From positions 2,385 through 42,343 of the forward strand of contig NYTS01000048.1 in NCBI GenBank assembly GCA_002683655.1: DNA of 39,959 nt, given 5' to 3'. Source of the stretch: Deltaproteobacteria bacterium (GTDB lineage: Bacteria > SAR324 > NAC60-12). This document shows, in pieces, positions 10,371-19,145 of this stretch. A program made the position numbers and the translations under genes. Below the pieces are notes generated by a model. The model had not been told where the DNA came from and did no database searches. It was given only the letters and a program-made list of their open reading frames with translations. The stretch's first letter is position 1. Each line of letters opens with the position of its first letter.

Positions 10371-11090
10371 TTGAAAAAATATATTCCACAAATTATCATA
10401 AATTTAATCAAGAGAACTCTTTCCTTTTTTACTTGGGATCCTTGGGCGAATTATTCTTGGTCACAGGAGGGAGAGGATCGAATCTTATACAGAATCTTTG
10501 AGCAACAACCAGTTGGTTTTTATGTTGACGTTGGAGCACATCATCCAAAACGATTTTCTAACACTTACTTTTTCTACAGACGTGGTTGGAGAGGTATCAA
10601 CATAGATGCTATGCCAGGTTCAATGAAAAATTTCGAAAAACTAAGACCAAGAGATATAAATTTAGAGTACGGCATAGGTACTTTTAACGGAAAGCTTGAT
10701 TACTATATTTTTAACGAACCTGCTTTAAATGGTTTTTCTAAGGAATTATCACAAGAACGAAATAATGAGGATTCTTCTTATCAGATAAATGAAATTGTCA
10801 AAGTGGAAATATTACCATTGTCTGTGATTTTAGATCGTCAACTTCCAGAAAAGCAAATTATTGATTTTATGTCAATCGATGTAGAAGGATTAGATTATGA
10901 AGTTTTGATCTCTAATGATTGGTCTAAATATAGGCCAAAATATGTACTTACAGAAATTTTTGATAGTAGCTTACAAGAGATTGAGCAAGGCCAGATTGGG
11001 AAATTCATGAAAAATGTTGGTTATTTTTTATATGCTAAATGTATTCATACAGTGGTTTTTAAAGAATTTATAAAAAACGACACCTACTGA
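10371..11090 (+). CDS. FkbM family methyltransferase
   Basis: SQEGEDRILYRIFEQQPVGFYVDVGAHHPKRFSNTYFFYRRGWRGINIDAMPGS... and DFMSIDVEGLDYEVL; apparent TTG start. Confidence 0.88.
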   Translation: MKKYIPQIIINLIKRTLSFFTWDPWANYSWSQEGEDRILYRIFEQQPVGFYVDVGAHHPKRFSNTYFFYRRGWRGINIDAMPGSMKNFEKLRPRDINLEYGIGTFNGKLDYYIFNEPALNGFSKELSQERNNEDSSYQINEIVKVEILPLSVILDRQLPEKQIIDFMSIDVEGLDYEVLISNDWSKYRPKYVLTEIFDSSLQEIEQGQIGKFMKNVGYFLYAKCIHTVVFKEFIKNDTY

Positions 11091-11219
11091 ATAGTGTAGT
11101 CTTTATATTTTTAATTTAGAATAAGAAAAATTACCTCATAAAATTAATTCAACCATACCAAGTTAATTAAATATTGATTGGTTATTTAGAATACACATAT
11201 TTAACTACGGCCCTAACCA

Positions 11220-12191
11220 ATGAGCTCTGAATGTGAAATACCGCCACCATTACAAACACCAGTACTCTTCCTTGTTTTTAATAGGCCAGACACCACAGAG
11301 AAAGTATTTGATGCAATACGTGCAGCCAAACCTTCAAGGCTATATGTAGCTTCCGATGGTGCCCGTAAAAATCAACATGATGAAGCTGAGATTGTTAATA
11401 AGGTGCGCGAGATCTCTACTTCAGTTGACTGGTCTTGCGAAGTAAAAACGCTGTTTCAAAAAGAAAACTTAGGCTGTAAAAAAGCAGTCAGTAAAGGAAT
11501 TAACTGGTTTTTTGAACAGGAAAAACAGGGAATTATCTTGGAAGATGACTGTTTGCCACATCCTGACTTCTTTGTTTTCTGCGAAAACTTGTTAGAACAT
11601 TATGCTGATAATGAACATGTGTGGGCAATTACGGGAGACAACTTTCAAAACGGGCAAAAGCGTGGTGAGGGTTCTTACTACTTCTCTCGGTACAACCATG
11701 TATGGGGTTGGGCTAGTTGGAGGCGTGCTTGGCAGAAAGCAGACATGGAGATTAGATTCTGGCCTGAATGGAAAAAAAGTTCTGCTTGGCAAATCTTTTG
11801 GGAAGACGTGGTTGCTCGAAGGTATTGGGAGAAAATTTTAAATCGGGTTCATCAGGCTGAGATTGACACCTGGGATTACCCATGGACTGCTAGCGTTTGG
11901 TATTTTGGAGGCTTGACTGCAACACCAAATGTGAATCTCGTTAGCAATATTGGTTTTGGGGAAAATTCAACCCATACAGACTCCCCCAAAAGTCCCTTCG
12001 CAAACATGCCTACTAGAACTATGGGAAGGATAAACCATCCATCTGCTGTCCAAAGAGATCTCGAAGCAGATAGTTATACATTCGATTACCACTACGGAGG
12101 AATAAATCACAGATTCCCTTATTCAATTTTGAATCTACCCCAACGCCTCGTGAACTACACAAATCACTACCTGAAACAGAGAATCAAGTGA
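11220..12191 (+). CDS. Nucleotide-diphospho-sugar transferase / glycosyltransferase family 2-like
   Basis: TPVLFLVFNRPDTTEKVFDAIRAAKPSRLYVASDGAR and GIILEDDCLPHPDFF (GT-A DxD-like). Confidence 0.85.
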   Translation: MSSECEIPPPLQTPVLFLVFNRPDTTEKVFDAIRAAKPSRLYVASDGARKNQHDEAEIVNKVREISTSVDWSCEVKTLFQKENLGCKKAVSKGINWFFEQEKQGIILEDDCLPHPDFFVFCENLLEHYADNEHVWAITGDNFQNGQKRGEGSYYFSRYNHVWGWASWRRAWQKADMEIRFWPEWKKSSAWQIFWEDVVARRYWEKILNRVHQAEIDTWDYPWTASVWYFGGLTATPNVNLVSNIGFGENSTHTDSPKSPFANMPTRTMGRINHPSAVQRDLEADSYTFDYHYGGINHRFPYSILNLPQRLVNYTNHYLKQRIK

Positions 12192-12964
12192 ATTGTCGAC
12201 TTTGCAACTCACTAATTAGTAATCAATTTAGTGAAGCAGAACTGCTAGGACACAAGATCAAATACTTCGAATGTGCTCAATGTGAATATGTTCAGACAGA
12301 AGAGCCATTCTGGTTAGACGAAGCCTATGCGTCATCAATAAATAAAAGTGATACCGGAATCATGGCCCGGAATCTTTCTAATGTTCGTCTCGTTCTAGCC
12401 ACACTCACACTGATTCGAAAACGTACTGAAAAAGTTGTTGATTATGCTGGCGGGCATGGGTTTCTTGTACGTCTTTTGAGAGATAAAGGTATAGAAGCCC
12501 TGTGGTCGGATCGTTACAGCGAAAATTTGGTAGCACGTGGATTTGAATATGAAAAAGAAAATGCATCTGTAGTACTTGTAACAGCATTCGAAGCATTTGA
12601 ACATTTTGTTAACCCAATTGATGAGATGGAAAAACTGCTATCTATCTCATCTAATATCCTATTAACCACAACTCTTGTTCCACACCCAACACCTACCCCA
12701 TCTGACTGGTGGTATTACGGTTTAGATCACGGACAGCACATTGGTTTCTTTCGTTTTAATACTCTAGAACATCTTGCAAAAAAATTTCATTTAAATTTGA
12801 TTTCTGATGGACAATCAACTCATTTTTTTTCAAAAGAACGATACCCAAGGTATATTTGGAAAGGCTTAATCCTAATTTCTAAAATTACACCTTACCTGTT
12901 TTCAGCCGGATTAAAATCAAAAACATGGAATGATAATCTACAATTAAAACAGCAAAATAATTAA
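12188..12964 (+). CDS. Class I SAM-dependent methyltransferase with N-terminal Zn-ribbon
   Basis: MNCRLCNS...FECAQCEYVQTE CxxC pair plus VVDYAGGHGFLVRLLRDKG; 4-nt GTGA overlap with the upstream gene. Confidence 0.82.
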   Translation: MNCRLCNSLISNQFSEAELLGHKIKYFECAQCEYVQTEEPFWLDEAYASSINKSDTGIMARNLSNVRLVLATLTLIRKRTEKVVDYAGGHGFLVRLLRDKGIEALWSDRYSENLVARGFEYEKENASVVLVTAFEAFEHFVNPIDEMEKLLSISSNILLTTTLVPHPTPTPSDWWYYGLDHGQHIGFFRFNTLEHLAKKFHLNLISDGQSTHFFSKERYPRYIWKGLILISKITPYLFSAGLKSKTWNDNLQLKQQNN

Positions 12965-13006
12965 TAAATTTTCTATTTTTAATATTTTAATAAATGAAAT
13001 TTTAAT

Positions 13007-14170
13007 TTGAATTATAAATATTTAATAAAGGAATCAATTCTCTACTTAAGAGATCTATTTCTTTGGATGTTTGATAGCTTTTTCATTTTATTTTACAAGT
13101 TTGAAAACTCTAACTCTGTTATCATTGTTCGAGTTGACAATATTGGTGATTTCATTCTGTGGCTTCCATCTGCAGTAAAATTATGCTCTTACTACCCTAT
13201 TGAGAGAAAACCGATCTTAGTATGCAACAGCTCATGTGCTGATTTGGCAGTTTCTATAGATTATTTTTCTAGAGTCATAGGTATTGATTTAAAAAAATTT
13301 AGCCTGAATCTTTGGTATCGTTGGCATACTCTCCGTGAGATATCAAATCTTGGCCCAAGCACCATAATCCATCCTAGTTACTCAAGAGTTTTTTCAATCG
13401 GAGATTCTATAATTCGTGTGAGTTGCGCAGATGAACGCATTGGTTCAGTTGGTGACCTAAGTAATATTTCCACTGTACGAAGAGCAGTTTCGAATCGTTG
13501 GTACACAAGATTAGTCCCTGCATCTTCATCAAATTTAATGGAACTGGAACGCAACACTGAATTCACTCAAAAATTAGGCATTGTCGATAGCCACACTTCT
13601 ATTCCAAAAATTCCAAAACTTCGTAAGCTTCCACCTTCTAAGCAAATTCATCAAAACTCTTTTGTCATCTTCCCTGGAGCTTCAACCTCTTTTAAATCCT
13701 GGCCTATTGAGGCTTTTGCAAAAGTTGCTGTTAAAATCATTGAAAAATATCAGTGGAAGCCAGTAATTCTGGGTGGGGTTCATGAAATATCTTTAGGACG
13801 CCAATTAGAGGAAAAACTTATTGAATACTCCCCCATCAATCTTATTAATAATACCACATTAACTGAGCTTATTGAGATCATTCGACTAGCTCGTATTCTT
13901 GTTTCTAACGATACTTCAGCCATACACATTGCAGCCGGTGTAAATACTCAATCGGTCTGTATTCTTGGTGGTGGACATTATGGTAGATTTTTACCCTATC
14001 CAGATTCAATTGAAGGAATCAAACCTGCAATTGTTATCAATAAAATGGATTGTTTTGGTTGTAACTGGCATTGCAAATTCAGCAATGACACTTCTCTTCC
14101 ATATCCATGTATATCTGAAATTGAAGTTGATAGAGTCTTTGAAACTATCGAGAATATTATTCAAGATTAA
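13007..14170 (+). CDS. Glycosyltransferase family 9 (heptosyltransferase-like)
   Basis: VIIVRVDNIGDFILWLPSAVKL N-terminus; VIFPGASTSFKSWPIEAFAKVA; LVSNDTSAIHIAAG. TTG start uncertain. Confidence 0.88.
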   Translation: MNYKYLIKESILYLRDLFLWMFDSFFILFYKFENSNSVIIVRVDNIGDFILWLPSAVKLCSYYPIERKPILVCNSSCADLAVSIDYFSRVIGIDLKKFSLNLWYRWHTLREISNLGPSTIIHPSYSRVFSIGDSIIRVSCADERIGSVGDLSNISTVRRAVSNRWYTRLVPASSSNLMELERNTEFTQKLGIVDSHTSIPKIPKLRKLPPSKQIHQNSFVIFPGASTSFKSWPIEAFAKVAVKIIEKYQWKPVILGGVHEISLGRQLEEKLIEYSPINLINNTTLTELIEIIRLARILVSNDTSAIHIAAGVNTQSVCILGGGHYGRFLPYPDSIEGIKPAIVINKMDCFGCNWHCKFSNDTSLPYPCISEIEVDRVFETIENIIQD

Positions 14171-14231
14171 TCTAGTTTGTAATGCGGATCATTTCCAAAT
14201 TTATTTTTTTCATCTCAATACATAATTTAAA

Positions 14232-15653
14232 TTGATCTCTTCATATCCAACTTGCAATAAGCTCTTGACTCGCTCTCTTAATCAAATTCCATCTATTCCA
14301 ATTCAGATTAAAAACATTCTTGAGCTAAGTAAACATGAAGACACACTACTGAGTGATTGGGTTGGTTGTTTTTCTTTGAAAGTATTAGATTTTAGTGATC
14401 AAATTTGGTTCCTAGATGTTCGTTACGCTTTTGGCTCAGAAATTTTTAAGCAACACCTGATAGATTTTCTTGACTTCAATCTCATACATAATCAAGGTAA
14501 TAATTACTCTTTTGCTAAGAAAAAGCAAAAATTAATTTTGTATATATGTGCTGATGATCTTGAATTTCCAAATGCATACACAGGTTTTAACTTTACAAAG
14601 CTGCCCTACTCTAAAGAAAAATTCTTTGCAACAAATATTTGGCATCCTATTCCAGAACACTATCTCCCTGCTTCAAATTATCAAAAGGTATATCGGGGAT
14701 TAGTAGCAATAAAATTCCTTTCAAGCGATCTAGCCAAATTTTTCTACTCTTTCTTAAATACTAACTTAAAGTCAAAATCTGAAAAGTCTTCGAATACCCG
14801 AAGTTCTTTAAACATTTCGAAAGTATCGAATATATGCAATGATAATGATGCTTTCCAATATACTTTACCGAGAAACGCTTATCGTAAAGCTGAAGGTGGG
14901 AGACGGCTTTTACTTAATGATTCCAATCTTACCAAGACAAATCTCACCGTAATTACAGTAGTTTTTAATAATGTAAAATTTATAGAACAGACAATCCAAT
15001 CAGTTATCAATCAACAAAGAAATGGACTTGAATATATTCTTATTGATGGTGGAAGTACTGATGGCACAGTCGAACTTATTCAGAAATACAGTGAACATTT
15101 AACATACTGGGTCAGTGAGCCTGATCGTGGCATCAGTCATGCCTTCAACAAAGCATTGCTACTTTCCAAAAATAGTTGGCTAAATTTTATGAATTCTGGT
15201 GATTATTTTATTCGCTTTGACATTCTGTCTCTTTTGGAGAAGCATTCGGAACAAAATATTCTGACTGGATTTTGTCAATCTGATGGATTTTCTCTTCCAT
15301 CTAAAAATTTAACTAACCAACTGGGAATTGCGAGTAAAGCCAAACTCTCACACCAAGCATCATTTACAAAAAAATATATTTTCACTAAGTATGGTTCTTT
15401 TGATGAATTCTACTATTCTAGGATGGATTATCAATTTTGGATGAGAGTTTTGCCTCACGAAAAATTTTATTTTATAAAACAATATTTGGCTTACTATCAA
15501 AAGATAGGAGAGAGTAATAAAAACTTAGTTCGAATGTACAAGGAAGAACTCATAATTAATTCGAAATTTTTACCAGCTGTTTATTTCTTGAGAAGATTAT
15601 TCATCATAGTTGGGTCCTTTTTCTACAAATTATTAATTAGTCGATACCGATAA
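14232..15653 (+). CDS. Glycosyltransferase family 2 with an extra N-terminal domain
   Basis: C-terminal half LTVITVVFNNVKFIEQTIQSVINQQRNGLEYILIDGGSTDGTVELIQKYSEHLTYWVSEPDRGISHAFNKAL; roughly 230-aa N-terminal region not recognised. Confidence 0.82.
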   Translation: MISSYPTCNKLLTRSLNQIPSIPIQIKNILELSKHEDTLLSDWVGCFSLKVLDFSDQIWFLDVRYAFGSEIFKQHLIDFLDFNLIHNQGNNYSFAKKKQKLILYICADDLEFPNAYTGFNFTKLPYSKEKFFATNIWHPIPEHYLPASNYQKVYRGLVAIKFLSSDLAKFFYSFLNTNLKSKSEKSSNTRSSLNISKVSNICNDNDAFQYTLPRNAYRKAEGGRRLLLNDSNLTKTNLTVITVVFNNVKFIEQTIQSVINQQRNGLEYILIDGGSTDGTVELIQKYSEHLTYWVSEPDRGISHAFNKALLLSKNSWLNFMNSGDYFIRFDILSLLEKHSEQNILTGFCQSDGFSLPSKNLTNQLGIASKAKLSHQASFTKKYIFTKYGSFDEFYYSRMDYQFWMRVLPHEKFYFIKQYLAYYQKIGESNKNLVRMYKEELIINSKFLPAVYFLRRLFIIVGSFFYKLLISRYR

Positions 15654-15856
15654 TCTGAATTCTTAGTCCATTTCCCTAGATATCTTTCCATAATGATTAG
15701 ACTTTCAATTTCGACTCAACTTTTCCTCAGTTAATTACATCCTAACTTAGCTTGTACACTTGTTGCATGCTGTCCCTTTCCGGATCTGCTATGCTTGCAG
15801 TCATCCGCTCACTGTCATGGACCACGACATCCAAACATTTCCATTGAGGACTAGCA

Positions 15857-16210
15857 ATGTCTGACTTACTTTCCCGCCTGGAATCCCGCATTCGTCAAGC
15901 AGTTGAGAAAATTGAAGAATATCAATTAGAAATTGACAACCTCAAAGAACAGAACACAGTTCTTGAAGCAGAGCGTCAAGAAATGCATGATAAACTCGCG
16001 CTGTTAATTGACAGCTTTGAAGAACTCGAAGCTGCTGCTGATGAGAGTGAATCCTCCGCTGAGATCACTAAAGAAATTGAAGAAACTGTTGAAGCCGCTG
16101 AGGAAGAAACTGCTGATATGGAATCCAGCGAAGACAATTCCCAAGATGTTGATGTCAGCCATCACAATTCCCACAACTCTGTCAATTCCTACGCCGCATC
16201 CCCGTGGTAA
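15857..16210 (+). CDS. Small acidic coiled-coil protein (ZapB-like in organisation)
   Basis: RLESRIRQAVEKIEEYQLEIDNLKEQNTVLEAERQEMHDKLALLIDSFEEL heptad pattern followed by an acidic tail; ATG start, translationally overlaps the next gene. Confidence 0.65.
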   Translation: MSDLLSRLESRIRQAVEKIEEYQLEIDNLKEQNTVLEAERQEMHDKLALLIDSFEELEAAADESESSAEITKEIEETVEAAEEETADMESSEDNSQDVDVSHHNSHNSVNSYAASPW

Positions 16211-17850
16211 GACCGCTTGTTCGGTCTTTTGTACTGTGCTGCCTAGGTAGCGCAGTACTGTTGCTCGCCTCCTCCTTAGCGTTTGCTCAGACTCGCCTCC
16301 ACGTAAGTATCCTTCCTGTTCAGAATCTCTACCATATTCAGCAAGATAACTGGTTGCCTCGCCTCCTTCAGGAAGAGCTTACCCGCCAGTTCCAGTTCAA
16401 CGATCAATTTGCTGTGATGGCCCCGGAAACGGGTGAGCTTTGGAAAGAGCGCCTGCCCAATCAAGTTGAACAGACAATGCGTGAAGCTCGATTATCCCAT
16501 TTGCTTCAACTGTCCACCCAACAGGTTCTTCAGCAACTCTCAATTCGCTGGACTCTCTTTTCAATCAATAACAACCAACTTCAGAAGGAAGATTTTCGCA
16601 GTCAGCATTCTTTACAAAGTGTCGATGCTTTGCTCCAAGAACTACTTCAGGTGCTACAGACTAGGAATGCAGTCTTCGCAGACTTGCTCCTCTTTCCTCA
16701 GGATGTTTCCTTTGAAGCACTAGCGGCTTTTTATCGCTGGAAGGATCTCAATCCACAACCTTGGATCGCCAAAACACGTAGCGCACACCTTCAGGCACTA
16801 CGAAATCTCACAGAACAGTATGAAGGCCTAGATAAGCGAGTGCGCTTCCAATCAGTCATCCTACAATTACAAGAAGCCTACACTCAGCAACCAGTTCCAA
16901 CTGAGCTTCTCAATGAGATTCGGCAAGATTTAGATTCTTTACAAGATGACTTTTCTGACCACGCTGAATATCGTGCACTCTCCTCCCTCTGGTTTTATGT
17001 ACAAGGTCAGCGATTCGAAGCAAAGGCTGAAGCCGTGATTGCTAATGCCCGTCATCCCTACCACGGTCCTGCATGGCTTTTGTATGGTTTGACCCTTAAT
17101 GACGATGAGCCCAACCCTCGGGCAATCCAACGTGGTCTGCGCTACTATCCCTTTGTTGAAAGTCCTGAGAACCCCAGTCGGGTTTTCACTGTTTTGCGTC
17201 CAGAGTTACGACCATGGCTACCCCAAAGTGTGCAACCAACTAGCACTTCTGATCTTGCTTATGATACGCAACAATCGGGAAACTCACGTTATGAGGAATT
17301 GTTACAACAAGGGGTGACTCAGTTCGATCAGGAAAATTGGGAAGGTGCCAAAGCAGCGATGGAGGCTGCCCAACAAATAAAGCCTGAAACCGTAGTACCT
17401 GCCCTCTATCTGGCTCGCATAGCTCTTGTGCAAAACCATATGGAGATTGCTCATAACAGCTTGTTAGAGCTCCGAGATCGCTTTCCAAAAAACGATGAAG
17501 TCGCACTTTATCTTGGTTTCAGTTACGAAAAACAGCGCGACTACAATCTCGCAGAATCACTTTACCGAGAATCTTTGCAAATCAATCCAGAGAATCCCAA
17601 AAGTGGTTTACGCTTAGGTACGGTTTTGATCAAGAAGGGGCGCTATGAAGATGCCAAGAGTTTCTTGGAAAGTGTCACAGCCAAGTTTCCAGGATATGCA
17701 GTAGCTTGGTGGAATTTAGGACTGCTCTACCGAGAGCTTGGTGAGATGGACCAGGCCCAGATGGCTCTAAACACGGCGAGCCAGTTGGATCCAAACAACC
17801 TTCAGGTTCAGTCTGTGCTAAGGTCCTTGCCGGTTTCCACTAGTGAATAG
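16204..17850 (+). CDS. TPR-repeat protein with signal peptide
   Basis: Signal sequence SFVLCCLGSAVLLLASSLAFAQ; repeated TPR motifs (NDEVALYLGFSYEKQRDYNLAESLYRESLQINPENPKSGLRLGTVLIKKGRYEDAKSFLE). Confidence 0.85.
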   Translation: MVRPLVRSFVLCCLGSAVLLLASSLAFAQTRLHVSILPVQNLYHIQQDNWLPRLLQEELTRQFQFNDQFAVMAPETGELWKERLPNQVEQTMREARLSHLLQLSTQQVLQQLSIRWTLFSINNNQLQKEDFRSQHSLQSVDALLQELLQVLQTRNAVFADLLLFPQDVSFEALAAFYRWKDLNPQPWIAKTRSAHLQALRNLTEQYEGLDKRVRFQSVILQLQEAYTQQPVPTELLNEIRQDLDSLQDDFSDHAEYRALSSLWFYVQGQRFEAKAEAVIANARHPYHGPAWLLYGLTLNDDEPNPRAIQRGLRYYPFVESPENPSRVFTVLRPELRPWLPQSVQPTSTSDLAYDTQQSGNSRYEELLQQGVTQFDQENWEGAKAAMEAAQQIKPETVVPALYLARIALVQNHMEIAHNSLLELRDRFPKNDEVALYLGFSYEKQRDYNLAESLYRESLQINPENPKSGLRLGTVLIKKGRYEDAKSFLESVTAKFPGYAVAWWNLGLLYRELGEMDQAQMALNTASQLDPNNLQVQSVLRSLPVSTSE

Positions 17851-19145
17851 ATATAGATCTTCGATTGAGGAGAGTCATAGTTAAAACGTTTCTCTGGAGG
17901 AAGGTCTTCTAGTGAACATTCATTGAAGCCACAATTCATGAATACATTGTCCTCACGTGTACTCAATGCGATTGCTTGTTGTGCTCCCTGTCTCTTTGCC
18001 TCTCCAAGAACGACGTTAACGAGTTCTCTCCCAATTCCCTGGTTACGATAAGCTAACGCTACTGACAAGGCCGCAATCTCTACAGTTTGCTGTTCTGGAT
18101 AACTAATCAGTTCACAACAACCCAACACATCCTCATCCTGACAAAACAACCGGTATCGTTCAATGTGTTGTTCAAGATAGGAAGTACTACGCTGGACAAT
18201 ACTAGCATCTCTCATTGGCCCACTCAGCAGTCCCCAAACTTGAGGAATATCACTAGGCCTAGCCACCCGCACCTGTTGGTAAGCTGTGTTGGTGACCATC
18301 AGGCCAATTCCACCAGAAGTGAGCGTCTCCGTTAGCAGGGCTCCTTCCTCAGTTGCATCCAACCAATGACATCTCGTTACACCCCTTTCGCATGCGGTAG
18401 CCATACATTCTAATCGGAGTCGGTTGTTTTCACTTATAGAACTCTGCTGACACATCCATTGGCGTAAAATTGAGGTATTTCTGTCTTTCTCAATCAATGG
18501 AGATGATATATTCTCCAACAATATTAATTTCTTAGCTCTCAACCGAATGGCTAGTTCTGTTGCTAGTTCCCTAGCTTCTAGTATCCAAAGATGGCCTTGC
18601 CGGCCTGTCCCCCAAGGAGCTAGCAACGGGGTGTGTCCTAGTTGTAGAGTCTCCCGAATAGCCACAAGGTCCACCTCCTGCACAACTCCATTGGATGAGT
18701 CCATTTCTAGTGCATTAGAGCGTTCATCAGCACGAGCAGTGACAAAATGACCACTAAGTGGCATAATTCCATGCCCATATAGGCAGAGTTTGGTCAAAAA
18801 TTCCCAGTTGATTGCTGCAATTTGCTGCTGTACCGCCTTAAGATCATGGCGCGAAACTGCTACTGGAAACGAACTTGTGTCCAGGGAGGACTGATTCAAT
18901 AGTTGGCTATCATGAACCAACACCAATTGGACGCCAACGCGATGCAATAGTGCGAGTTCTTCCATGATTTTGGGAGCGGCATCTCGTTGTAATAATTCTC
19001 CACTGACACAAACAACGAAAATTTGATGATTGAACTCTTCCAAATACGGCAACGAACTGCGAAGTGCTCGCACCAGCAACTGTTGGTTCTCTAATACTTC
19101 GTCTCTCCGTGTCAACTTCTCTTCCTCCTGATTTTTTTGTCTCAT
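17808..19145 (-). CDS. argA: Amino-acid N-acetyltransferase (N-acetylglutamate synthase, ArgA type)
   Basis: Amino-acid kinase-like N-terminal domain plus C-terminal GNAT (VRVARPSDIPQVWGLL...ALSVALAYRNQGIGRELVNVVLGEAKRQGAQQAIALSTR). Confidence 0.88.
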   Translation of the reverse strand: MRQKNQEEEKLTRRDEVLENQQLLVRALRSSLPYLEEFNHQIFVVCVSGELLQRDAAPKIMEELALLHRVGVQLVLVHDSQLLNQSSLDTSSFPVAVSRHDLKAVQQQIAAINWEFLTKLCLYGHGIMPLSGHFVTARADERSNALEMDSSNGVVQEVDLVAIRETLQLGHTPLLAPWGTGRQGHLWILEARELATELAIRLRAKKLILLENISSPLIEKDRNTSILRQWMCQQSSISENNRLRLECMATACERGVTRCHWLDATEEGALLTETLTSGGIGLMVTNTAYQQVRVARPSDIPQVWGLLSGPMRDASIVQRSTSYLEQHIERYRLFCQDEDVLGCCELISYPEQQTVEIAALSVALAYRNQGIGRELVNVVLGEAKRQGAQQAIALSTREDNVFMNCGFNECSLEDLPPEKRFNYDSPQSKIYIYSLVETGKDLSTD

